Source: Candidatus Methylomirabilis sp.
GTDB lineage: Bacteria > Patescibacteriota > Patescibacteriia > DYHP01
Direction: 5' to 3'
Length of the DNA: 32,258 nucleotides
NCBI GenBank assembly: GCA_020724105.1
Contig: DYHP01000004.1
Coordinates: 1 to 32,258, forward strand
The stretch's first letter is position 1. Every line of letters starts with the position of its first letter. Under the pieces are notes generated by a model. The model had not been told where the DNA came from, searched no databases, and saw only the letters and a program-made list of their open reading frames with translations. This document shows, in pieces, positions 13,145 to 19,868 of the stretch. A program made the position numbers and the translations under genes.

Positions 13145-13957
13145 CTAAAACAATCTCCCCCTCCCCACAATAAACCTAATTTTTTCCTCCGCCATCCCTA
13201 TTTCAAAAACTTTATCTTCCATTTTTGCTTTATCGACATATACCGCAACACCGCTTTCAGATTCAATCCTGATTTTATTCACCGTCAAATGGCTTTGCCG
13301 CGCCGCATTTGCCTTGCCGCCAAACCACCATCTGACTTTGCCGAAAAACGACGGCGGCGAAGTGGAAATGAACAAGTCCAATTTTCCGTCCCGCGGATCC
13401 ATAAAATCATACTGCAAGGAAGCCGCTTCTTCGCTAAAAGAGGTATTGCAAATCGTTATGTTTCCCATTTCCTTGGGGACCAAATTAAAACTTCCGTCGC
13501 ACCGCATCTTATTTAACGTCTTCGGTATCGTAACAGAGGAAAAAAAATACTTGCCGTTCCCCGACTCATGCCGGGACCCGCCCGGGGTGGAAATTTTGCC
13601 AATGTCTATTTTTTCAACGATTCGCGCCGACAAGGTATCGCATGACAGAACCCCTTGCGGAATCCCCAAAAATTTGGCGATATCGCTTTCACCGCCGACT
13701 GGAATAAGCCCGAAGGTAACGGAAAAATCGGGAATGACTTTAATCGCTTCGCGGAATGTGTTGTCGTTTCCGACGATGACGACAGTTTTGGCTCCTTTTT
13801 TGACCGCGGATTTTAAAATATCCTTAACGGTCTTGAAAACCGAAACCCTTTCAATCGGTCCCGTAATGCCCAAATCGGTCAGATAACTTTCGATTTCTGA
13901 CATTTCTTTTTCGTATTTTCCCTCGCCCAAATATGAATCGTAAAGATAAAAATACAT
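13145..13957 (-). CDS. Diacylglycerol/lipid kinase-like protein with a changed nucleotide motif
   Basis: 270 residues with the layout of the DagK/YegS catalytic family: an N-terminal alpha/beta ATP-binding part, then a beta-sandwich lipid-binding part. VVIVGNDNTFREAI (residues 59-72) takes the place of the family GGDGT motif: Asp65 and Thr67 are kept, but two glycines are Asn64 and Asn66. LIPVGGESDIAKFLGIP (84-100) matches the family iPxGTxNdfAxxLG segment, again altered. The C-terminal part has DPRDGKLDLFIST and a basic loop (GKVRWWFGGKANAARQ), consistent with membrane-lipid contact. These substitutions could mean altered substrate, altered nucleotide use or loss of kinase activity. It lies 25 bases after the bactofilin gene and is probably co-transcribed with it. 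Confidence 0.75.
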   Translation of the reverse strand: MYFYLYDSYLGEGKYEKEMSEIESYLTDLGITGPIERVSVFKTVKDILKSAVKKGAKTVVIVGNDNTFREAIKVIPDFSVTFGLIPVGGESDIAKFLGIPQGVLSCDTLSARIVEKIDIGKISTPGGSRHESGNGKYFFSSVTIPKTLNKMRCDGSFNLVPKEMGNITICNTSFSEEAASLQYDFMDPRDGKLDLFISTSPPSFFGKVRWWFGGKANAARQSHLTVNKIRIESESGVAVYVDKAKMEDKVFEIGMAEEKIRFIVGRGRLF

Positions 13958-13982
13958 ATACTACAATATTGCTTACACTATT

Positions 13983-14354
13983 CTATTCTTCTTTCTCTTT
14001 CTTATTCTTCTGCCCCGCGACTTCGCCGATGACGCATTTGCCGACCAATCTCGCGCCCGCCTCGATTGCCAGCACTTGGGCGTTAATGTCGCCGGTAATT
14101 TCAGCCGTCGGACCAATCTCGACTTTTTCGGCGACGCTTATGTCGCCCTTGACATAACCGGCGATGGTCGCGTTGCGCGCGGCGATATTTGCCTGAATCG
14201 CGGCGTTTTCGCCGATGAGAATATCGGCGGTCGTTTCAATGTTCCCGACAACCTCGCCTTCGATAACCACCCTGCCGGCGCTTTTAAACTCGCCTTCAAG
14301 GCGAACCCCTTGGGCTATAATCGTATCTCCCCCCTCGGATCCTTTGCTAAACAT
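13983..14354 (-). CDS. Bactofilin family cytoskeletal protein
   Basis: Start chosen at MFSKGSEGGDTIIAQGV (14354), 123 residues. Bactofilins polymerise without nucleotide into filaments through a right-handed beta-helix and often organise cell shape or envelope assembly. The repeated short strands are clear: GVRLEGEFKSAGRVVIEGEV, GNIETTADILIGENAAIQA, NIAARNATIAGYVKGDI, KVEIGPTAEITGDINAQ and LAIEAGARLVGKC. The N- and C-terminal tails are short and disordered, the latter a Lys/Glu-rich KNKKEKEE. The family length is usually 110-180. It is followed by the diacylglycerol-kinase-like gene and preceded by argS, with a repeat-filled gap of 222 bases. Confidence 0.93.
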   Translation of the reverse strand: MFSKGSEGGDTIIAQGVRLEGEFKSAGRVVIEGEVVGNIETTADILIGENAAIQANIAARNATIAGYVKGDISVAEKVEIGPTAEITGDINAQVLAIEAGARLVGKCVIGEVAGQKNKKEKEE

Positions 14355-14385
14355 ATATTTAAAATTCCTAATTCCCAATTTCTAA

Positions 14386-14490
14386 TTCCTAATAAAATGC
14401 CAAATTATAAAGTTCAAATTATCCCGGCAACGAAGTTGCCTAGGGAATTTGATACAATTTGGATTTTGACATTTGGATTTTTATTAGGCC
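14386..14490. repeat. Nested palindrome between argS and the bactofilin gene
   Basis: Outer AT-rich arms (CCTAATAAAA... and ...TTTTTATTAGG) enclose a perfect inner hairpin GGCAAC-GAA-GTTGCC with TCCC/GGGA below it. No gene is seen in the 222-base gap. Confidence 0.7.
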
Positions 14491-14576
14491 TTAGGTGAAT
14501 TAGGTGAATTTGATCTTCTATTATAAGAATGGCCGCCAATTACTAATTTACCTTAATCATCATAAAAAATCAATGT

Positions 14577-16571
14577 CTATACTCGTTGAAGCGGTTTTAT
14601 CCCCAACAACTTCATCCCTTGTTCAAACGTTTCGGCTATCTTTTTTATAAATAAAATGCGTTGCGTTCTGACGGATTCCGGGGCGTTAAGGACCGGCGTT
14701 GTTTCATAAAAATCATTAAATTTTTTTGCCAAATCATAAAGGTAAAGCGCCAGGTCTGAAGGGTCGAGATTTTTAGCGGACAACTCTATTGTTTCCTCAT
14801 ATTTGGCAAGATGCATTATCAAATTATTTATAGAAGCCATCTTTACGCCATCACCACGCCAATTTACGCCAGCAACCCTCTCATTTTCAGGTACCTGAAA
14901 AATATTATGTAAGGGGGAGTTGGCGGGGGTTGTGTTTTGGCGTTTGGCGGCGTTGTTATGGCGTTTTTTGGCTTCTACGAGAATGCTCTGTGTTCTGGCA
15001 TAGGCATATTCCAAATAAACGCCTGTTCTGCCCAACAAACTGACCGATTCCTCCGGCCTAAAAAGCAATTCCGATTTTGGGTCAACCTGCAAAATATAAA
15101 ATTTCAGCGCCGCCAAAGCCAAATTTTTAATAGAAGCCATCTTTACGCCATCACCACGCCAATTTACGCCAGCAACCCTCTCATTTTCAGGTACCTGAAA
15201 AATATTATGTAAGGGGGAGTTGGCGGGGGTTGTGTTTTGGCGTTTGGCGGCGTTGTTATGGCGTTTTTTGGCTTCTATAATTAGCATTTTCTCTAATTGT
15301 TCAATCAAATCATCGGCATCCACCCTTGCGCCTTCCCGCGATTTTAATTTTCCTTCGGGCAAAAGAACGAGGCCGTAATTTAAATGGAATAATTTTTCCA
15401 CAAAAGGCGCGCCAACAACTTCAAAAATTTTAAACAATTGCTTGAAATAATAATCCTGTTCGGAAGCGACAATATAAATCATTTTGTCAAATTTAAAATC
15501 CTTCGCTCTCTGAAACGCAAGTTCAATGTCATTTGTGGCGTAAACCGATGTGCCGTCGGCGCGCAACACGACCTTGTTTGCCAAACCGAACTTCGCCAAA
15601 TTCGCGATAATATTGCCTTTTTCGTCTTTTTTCAAAAATTTATTTTTAAAATATTCCGCCGCTCTTTTCTTCGCTTTTTTATAAATTTGACTTTCAAAAT
15701 AAATTTTGTCGAACTTTATGCCCAAATTTTTAAATGTTTCGTCAAACCCCCGAAGCGCCCAGTTGTTCATTTTTTTCCACAACGCGACAGTCGGCTTGTC
15801 GCCCGCCTCCCACTTTTTTAACAATTCGTACGCCTCATTTAGAAGCGACGGATTTTCTTTGGCTTTTTCACCGAATAAAACATAGTACCGCCCGACGAAC
15901 GCGTCGCCTTTTTCGGTTTTAGATTTAAGATTTAAAATTTCAGATTTGAATTTTTCTTCGGATTTCGGACCTGTTCCGTAGCGTCGCGAAGCGTCTGCTT
16001 CGGGGTTTCGAATCTCGGATTTCCGCTGCGAAGCAGTGGCTGGCGTTTCGCCATAACCAAATTTCTGGTAAGCAAGCATTGATTTGGCAATGTGGATCCC
16101 GCGGTCATTGACCAACGAGGTGCGGATAACTTTCGCGCCCCGCAATTCCAATATATTGCTTAACGCCTCGCCCAAAAGACCGTTCCGGACATGACCCAGA
16201 TGAAGCGGTTTGTTGCTGTTGGGAGAAACGTATTCTATTACCACCTTTTTAGATTTAAGATTTAAGTTGTCAGATTTAAGTTGTTTTTTTGTTAAAATTT
16301 CTCCGGCGATCTTTTCTTTATCCAAAATAAAATTTAAATAAGGACCCGCGATTCTGATTTCTTTTATATAAGGGTTCTTGGCGATGAAATCTTCCAATTT
16401 ATTTTTGAGTTCCTCCACCTTAGTTGTAAGTTGTAAACCGTGGCACGGCAGCGCCAAATCGCCCATTTCGGGTTTGGGCGGGTACTCAAAAACATCAGCC
16501 GTTATTGGCGATGGCAAGTGCTTATTAATCTCCTCTGCCAGATTTTGTTTCAGGGTCTTGAGAGAGAACAT
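14577..16571 (-). CDS. argS: Arginyl-tRNA synthetase with two identical palindromic insertions
   Basis: Class I synthetase charging tRNA(Arg). The signature VSPNSNKPLHLGHVRNGLLG holds the HIGH-type motif (HLGH). The N-terminal Add1 domain (residues 1-95) and the DALR anticodon-binding domain (last 110 or so residues) are present. The KMSKS-equivalent loop reads GKLKSREGARVDADDL. The protein has 664 residues against about 550-580 normally. The excess is two identical 49-codon insertions (near residues 431-481 and 531-581), an insertion of about 45 residues rich in repeat-derived sequence (TASQRKSEIRNPEADASRRY and onward, near 173-220) and a short NLNLKSKK stretch before VVIEYVSPN. The insertions lie between recognisable core motifs rather than in them. 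A divergent promoter separates it from rny. Confidence 0.95.
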   Translation of the reverse strand: MFSLKTLKQNLAEEINKHLPSPITADVFEYPPKPEMGDLALPCHGLQLTTKVEELKNKLEDFIAKNPYIKEIRIAGPYLNFILDKEKIAGEILTKKQLKSDNLNLKSKKVVIEYVSPNSNKPLHLGHVRNGLLGEALSNILELRGAKVIRTSLVNDRGIHIAKSMLAYQKFGYGETPATASQRKSEIRNPEADASRRYGTGPKSEEKFKSEILNLKSKTEKGDAFVGRYYVLFGEKAKENPSLLNEAYELLKKWEAGDKPTVALWKKMNNWALRGFDETFKNLGIKFDKIYFESQIYKKAKKRAAEYFKNKFLKKDEKGNIIANLAKFGLANKVVLRADGTSVYATNDIELAFQRAKDFKFDKMIYIVASEQDYYFKQLFKIFEVVGAPFVEKLFHLNYGLVLLPEGKLKSREGARVDADDLIEQLEKMLIIEAKKRHNNAAKRQNTTPANSPLHNIFQVPENERVAGVNWRGDGVKMASIKNLALAALKFYILQVDPKSELLFRPEESVSLLGRTGVYLEYAYARTQSILVEAKKRHNNAAKRQNTTPANSPLHNIFQVPENERVAGVNWRGDGVKMASINNLIMHLAKYEETIELSAKNLDPSDLALYLYDLAKKFNDFYETTPVLNAPESVRTQRILFIKKIAETFEQGMKLLGIKPLQRV
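14831..14977 (-). repeat. 147-bp palindromic coding element, argS copy 2
   Basis: It has terminal inverted repeats TAGAAGCCA/TGGCTTCTA, imperfectly complementary arms and the perfect 18-bp central palindrome TTTTCAGGTACCTGAAAA (14884-14901). It is translated as EAKKRHNNAAKRQNTTPANS then PLHNIFQVPENERVAGVNWR. As far as I can compare by eye it is identical over 147 bases to argS copy 1. Confidence 0.95.
15131..15277 (-). repeat. 147-bp palindromic coding element, argS copy 1
   Basis: Identical by eye to copy 2 and exactly 300 bp away, while the flanking argS sequence differs. Its length of 49 codons keeps the frame, and its central palindrome lies at 15184-15201. Confidence 0.95.
15918..16058. 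repeat. Repeat-derived insertion in argS
   Basis: It contains TTTAGATTTAAGATTT units (also at 1345-1375, 1663-1684 and 16250-16280) and a GAAATCCGA/TCGGATTTC-type inverted repeat. It is in frame and encodes about 45 residues not typical of ArgS. Confidence 0.65.
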
Positions 16572-16682
16572 GTCCTATCAAATTTTTAATTTTAAATTTT
16601 TAATTTTTAAACTGGGTTAAAAATTAAGCCAATAAAAATTTAAATAAAAATTAAGAATTAAAAATTGAAAATTACTATTTAT

Positions 16683-16710
16683 ATTATACTCCTCTTGCCA
16701 AAATTATCAA
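16683..16710 (-). promoter_or_regulatory. Putative argS promoter
   Basis: On the minus strand TTGATA is followed after 16 bases by TATAAT. It overlaps the plus-strand promoter of rny. Confidence 0.7.
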
Positions 16711-16723
16711 TATGTGCTATACT
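16695..16723 (+). promoter_or_regulatory. Putative rny promoter
   Basis: TTGCCA and TATACT are separated by exactly 17 bases. Its -35 half overlaps the argS promoter on the other strand, so only one polymerase could bind at a time. Confidence 0.7.
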
Positions 16724-16816
16724 TCTATTTAGATGAATATTTAAGCAAAAAATCGCTGCTCTTAGAATCATAGATGGCACTACTTATTGGAATGAAAGTA
16801 AAGAAAGCGTATTCTT

Positions 16817-16906
16817 ATGAATTTTTTCTCAAATTTGAAACTTAATCTCCCAAGACGAAAAACTCAAACTTCATCTCTGAAACTCTTCAAGAGGGCGAAT
16901 TTTTAA
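16817..16906 (+). CDS. Possible 29-residue leader peptide upstream of rny
   Basis: The frame begins MNFFSNLKLNLPRRKTQ and ends KLFKRANF with TAA one base before the rny ATG. It is basic and the spacing would allow translational coupling, but no Shine-Dalgarno is evident and the frame may be chance. Confidence 0.2.
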   Translation: MNFFSNLKLNLPRRKTQTSSLKLFKRANF

Positions 16907-16907
16907 T

Positions 16908-18434
16908 ATGGAAATCTTAATCGTCTTAATACTGGCCGCGGCCTGCGTCGGCGGTTTTTTGGGTTATTTAATCAGAAGCGAGGTGGCTAAAAGAAGGGCG
17001 GCGAGCGCCGAGGCGCGCGCGGGAAAAATCATAAGCGACGCCAAAACTCGAGCCCAGGAATTTTTAATAAGAACAAAAGAAAAAGGGCTGCAAATCATTG
17101 AGGAAGCCAAGAAAGAAGAAACCGAGAGAAGAAAAACATTGCTTGAACACGAAAAAAGATTGGAAAAAAGAGAATCGCTCTTTGACCAAAAACTTTTGGA
17201 ATCCCAGGAAAAGCAGCAAAAACTGCAGGACAAACTGCGCGAAATCGAGGAGATAAAATTAAAAATAAACCAATTAAAAGACCGAATATTGGGGGAATTG
17301 CAAAGGATTTCATCGCTTAGCGTGGAGGAGGCCAAGCAAGAAATTTTGAAACGCGTGGAAGACGACGTGAAAGACGAAGCGCTTTCAAGAATCAGGAAAC
17401 TTGAACAGACCGCGGCGGAAGAACTTGAAAACAAAACAAAAGAACTGATTGGCGATATCTTGCAAAGAGTGGCGATTTCGCACGCTGTGGAAATCACCAC
17501 CACCAGCGTTAATTTGCCCAACGACGAAATGAAAGGAAGAATTATCGGCAAAGAAGGCAGAAACATCAGGACCATAGAACAATTAACCGGCACCGAACTT
17601 ATTATTGACGAAACGCCGAACACAATAACCGTTTCAAGTTTCTCCCCCATCCGCCGCCAAATCGCCAAACGGGCGCTCGACAAACTCATTGCCGACGGCA
17701 GAATCCAGCCGGCGCGCATTGAAGAAGCGATTGACATCTCCAAAAAAGAATTGGCGATAGAAATTAAAAAAGCCGGCGAAGACACTTTGTATTCTTTGGG
17801 GCTTGAAATCGCGGGATACGACCCAAAGCTCATCCAAATCTTAGGCAGATTGAAATTCAGGACAAGTTACGGACAAAATGTTTTGCAGCACTCAATCGAA
17901 GTGGCGTACTTGTCCGCGCTTTTGGCCCAAGAATTGGGGCTCAACGCTTCATTGGCGAAAAAAGGCGGTTTGTTCCATGACGTCGGCAAGGCGGTTGACC
18001 AGGAAGTGCAGGGAACTCATCCTGAAATCGGCTATAATATTTTGAAAAAATTCGGCCTTCCCGAAGACGTCGCTTATTGCGCCTTGGGACATCATGAAGA
18101 CAAGCCAAAAACCATTGAAGCGATATTGGTGAAAACCGCCGATGCCATATCGGGCGCGAGGCCGGGCGCGCGCAAAGAAACGCTTGAACAATACATCCAA
18201 AGGTTGGAAGATTTGGAAAAAGTCGCCACCGGTTTTTCGGGCGTGGAAAAAGCCTACGCCATCCAAGCCGGCCGAGAAATCAGAGTTTTCGTTAAACCCG
18301 ACCAAATCGACGATTTGTCGGCGTTTAATTTGGCTCGCGACATTGCCAAACAAATAGAAACGGAATTAAGATACCCGGGCGAAATCAAGGTGACGGTCAT
18401 CAGGGAAACCCGCGCCATTGAATACGCGAGATAA
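16908..18434 (+). CDS. rny: Ribonuclease Y
   Basis: A membrane-anchored endoribonuclease that starts mRNA decay. Residues 2-23 are a transmembrane anchor, followed by a long charged coiled coil to about residue 180. The KH domain has RIIGKEGRNIRTIEQLTGTE with GKEG at 214-217. The HD domain has LFHDVGKAVDQE with the catalytic His357-Asp358. At 508 residues it is full length and carries no repeat insertion. An AGAGGG-like Shine-Dalgarno lies about 11 bases upstream. ymdB follows after a gap filled by a 9-bp-period repeat; the rny-ymdB pair is conserved in many bacteria. Confidence 0.97.
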   Translation: MEILIVLILAAACVGGFLGYLIRSEVAKRRAASAEARAGKIISDAKTRAQEFLIRTKEKGLQIIEEAKKEETERRKTLLEHEKRLEKRESLFDQKLLESQEKQQKLQDKLREIEEIKLKINQLKDRILGELQRISSLSVEEAKQEILKRVEDDVKDEALSRIRKLEQTAAEELENKTKELIGDILQRVAISHAVEITTTSVNLPNDEMKGRIIGKEGRNIRTIEQLTGTELIIDETPNTITVSSFSPIRRQIAKRALDKLIADGRIQPARIEEAIDISKKELAIEIKKAGEDTLYSLGLEIAGYDPKLIQILGRLKFRTSYGQNVLQHSIEVAYLSALLAQELGLNASLAKKGGLFHDVGKAVDQEVQGTHPEIGYNILKKFGLPEDVAYCALGHHEDKPKTIEAILVKTADAISGARPGARKETLEQYIQRLEDLEKVATGFSGVEKAYAIQAGREIRVFVKPDQIDDLSAFNLARDIAKQIETELRYPGEIKVTVIRETRAIEYAR

Positions 18435-18484
18435 TAAGACCTTTAGGACCTATAGGACCCATTAGTCCGATTGGACTCATAAGA
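18434..18484. repeat. 9-bp-period repeat between rny and ymdB
   Basis: About five units begin at the rny TAA and extend to just before the ymdB start. Confidence 0.8.
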
Positions 18485-18492
18485 TTTAATTT

Positions 18493-19326
18493 ATGACCAT
18501 ATTATTCTTCGGCGACATAATGGGCAAAATCGGCCGCAAGGCCGTAGAAAAAATAACGCCCAAGTGGAAAAAGAAATACAAACCCGATGTTATCATCGCC
18601 AACGGCGAAAACCTGGCGCACGGCATTGGCATTACCGAAAAAACGGCGCGCCAAGTTTTTGACGCGGGCGTTGATTTTTTAACCGGCGGCAACCACACTT
18701 TTGATAAAACAAGCGACCTCTATATATGGAACGACGAAGTTTTTGAAAAAAAATTGCTTCGTCCGGCGAACTTAACCCCCCTAATCCCACCCCTTATTTT
18801 AAGGGGGGGCAAGGAGGGATTACCGGGCGAAGGGGTGAAGATAATTGATGTTAAAGGAAATAAATTAATGCTTATCAATCTAATGGGTAGAGTGTTTTTC
18901 AAAGAAGAATACCTGGACCCGTTTAAAATGATGAATGAAATCTTGAAAGACAAGCCCAAAGACATTAAATGCGTTATTTTGGATTTTCACGCCGAAGCGA
19001 CATCGGAAAAAAACGCTTTGGGCTGGTATTTGGACGGGGGAATTTCCGCGATAATAGGCACGCACACGCACATCCCGACAGCCGACGCGAAAATCCTGCC
19101 GCAAGGCGCCGCTTACATCACCGACGTCGGCATGGTCGGCGCCAGAGATTCGGTGCTCGGCGAGAATAAAGATGCCATTATTAATGCTTTTTTGACTGAC
19201 AGCGGATTTAAACATGACATTCCGGAAAAAGGCGAAGCGATAATCGGCGCGGTTTTATTGAAAATCGACGAAAAAACCGGCAAGGCGAAAAAAATTGAGA
19301 GATTGGAAGAGACAATTAAAATTTAA
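18493..19326 (+). CDS. ymdB: YmdB-family metallophosphoesterase
   Basis: A binuclear-metal phosphodiesterase of the TIGR00282 family; the Bacillus protein hydrolyses 2',3'-cyclic nucleotides or cAMP and affects biofilm and RNA-related regulation. Metal-binding motifs are GDIMGKIGR (Asp8), ANGENLAHG (Glu39, Asn40), GGNHTFDK (Asn67, His68), DFHAEATSEK and GTHTHIPTAD. The C-terminus has YITDVGMVGARDSVLG. A CCCTCCCCCTT-type palindrome inserts LIPPLILRGGKEGLPG near residues 97-112, where the family normally has a short loop. The 277 residues therefore exceed the usual 260-265. It follows rny, with which it is genetically linked in many bacteria, and is followed by a terminator. Confidence 0.94.
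   Translation: MTILFFGDIMGKIGRKAVEKITPKWKKKYKPDVIIANGENLAHGIGITEKTARQVFDAGVDFLTGGNHTFDKTSDLYIWNDEVFEKKLLRPANLTPLIPPLILRGGKEGLPGEGVKIIDVKGNKLMLINLMGRVFFKEEYLDPFKMMNEILKDKPKDIKCVILDFHAEATSEKNALGWYLDGGISAIIGTHTHIPTADAKILPQGAAYITDVGMVGARDSVLGENKDAIINAFLTDSGFKHDIPEKGEAIIGAVLLKIDEKTGKAKKIERLEETIKI
18776..18821. repeat. CCCTCCCCCTT-type palindromic repeat in ymdB
   Basis: CCCCTTATTTTAAGGGG is the core of an inverted repeat flanked by C- and G-rich tracts. It is in frame and encodes PLIPPLILRGGKEGL. Confidence 0.75.
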
Positions 19327-19356
19327 CTGGACTTATAAGTCCTATAGGTCCTATAA
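19327..19356. repeat. 9-bp-period repeat after ymdB
   Basis: Three units between the ymdB stop codon and its terminator. Confidence 0.8.
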
Positions 19357-19359
19357 AAT

Positions 19360-19389
19360 AAATACCCCCGATAAAATCGGGGGTATTTT
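19360..19389 (+). terminator. Rho-independent terminator after ymdB
   Basis: AAATACCCCCGAT and ATCGGGGGTATTT pair perfectly over 13 bp around an AAA loop, followed by T. The A-rich left side means it may also work in the other direction for the small minus-strand gene. Confidence 0.92.
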
Positions 19390-19439
19390 AGATTTAACTC
19401 TTCTCACTTGGTAATTCTTCTCACTTAGGAGAGGTTTGC

Positions 19440-19607
19440 CTAAATATCAGCGGAAATCAATTCCATTAATCTTTCGCGCTCCGCAAGAATGCAGGCGATT
19501 TTATCAAGTTCGCGCTCGCGCTTTTTCAAAATCTTTTTGGCCTTTTTGTAGCACTTTTTGATGATTTTTCTTACTCCGTCCTCTAAAACCGTGGTTTTTC
19601 CAACCAT
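19440..19607 (-). CDS. Small protein resembling the C-terminal helical tail of FtsH
   Basis: I chose ATG at 19607 because AAGGAG lies 7 bases upstream, the best Shine-Dalgarno on this strand, giving 55 residues. VLEDGVRKIIKKCYKKAKKI followed by LKKRERELDKIACILAERE follows the pattern of the end of FtsH, where helices of the type V..I...CYE.AK.IL...R..LD.IA..LLE.E pack against the M41 protease domain. No AAA+ or HExxH part is present. It may be a degenerate remnant, an independent helical protein, or a regulator that binds FtsH. It is divergently arranged to the Lon-like protease gene. The similarity is judged by eye. Confidence 0.65.
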   Translation of the reverse strand: MVGKTTVLEDGVRKIIKKCYKKAKKILKKRERELDKIACILAERERLMELISADI

Positions 19608-19623
19608 TTTTGTTCTCCTTTTG

Positions 19624-19655
19624 CCCCGAATCACACAGGGTTCGGGGTAACCCTG
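19624..19655 (-). promoter_or_regulatory. Two mutually exclusive hairpins just before the small FtsH-tail-like gene
   Basis: On the minus strand CAGGGTT/AACCCTG (19655-19636) and CCCCGAA/TTCGGGG (19647-19624) both form perfect 7-bp stems but share bases, so only one can form. The second ends four bases before the Shine-Dalgarno sequence. Confidence 0.55.
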
Positions 19656-19868
19656 CACTCCGCGCGCTGTGGGGTTAAATTTTTAAAGCGCTTTCATCTA
19701 ATTTAAGAATAATGGATTGGGGCGCTTTGTTAATTAAGAATAAAAAATCCTTGTTGTTTTTCTTAACATTGTTTTTCTTGATAATTGACTCGCTTTCTAC
19801 AATCTGATAAAGTTAAATTAACGCAAAAAGCACCTTAAAAACCTGAAAATAAAGAGAGGAGTTGAACA

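Larger units (their letters stand above)
16572..16907. other. 336-base gap between argS and rny: AT-rich palindrome, divergent promoters, rny leader
   Basis: 16577-16675 is an AT-rich inverted repeat built from AATTTTTAATTTT units, the same type as between rpoB and rpoC. 16683-16723 holds overlapping divergent promoters. 16724-16907 is the rny leader, containing one possible 29-codon frame and no other gene that I can see. Confidence 0.7.

Noticed and set aside
8648..15277. A transposon or insertion sequence as source of the 147-bp element
   Set aside because: The element encodes no transposase and none is in the window; a non-autonomous element mobilised from elsewhere, such as by a REP-associated tyrosine transposase, stays possible but unsupported.
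16964..17833. A 289-codon open frame on the minus strand
   Set aside because: It is antisense to the coiled-coil, KH and HD regions of RNase Y; its Ser/Phe-rich sequence is the shadow of Glu/Lys codons.
19700..19868. A promoter for the Lon-like gene
   Set aside because: TACAAT at 19798-19803 has no acceptable -35 box at 16-18 bases, and TTGACT at 19785-19790 has only a weak -10 partner; no call is justified.
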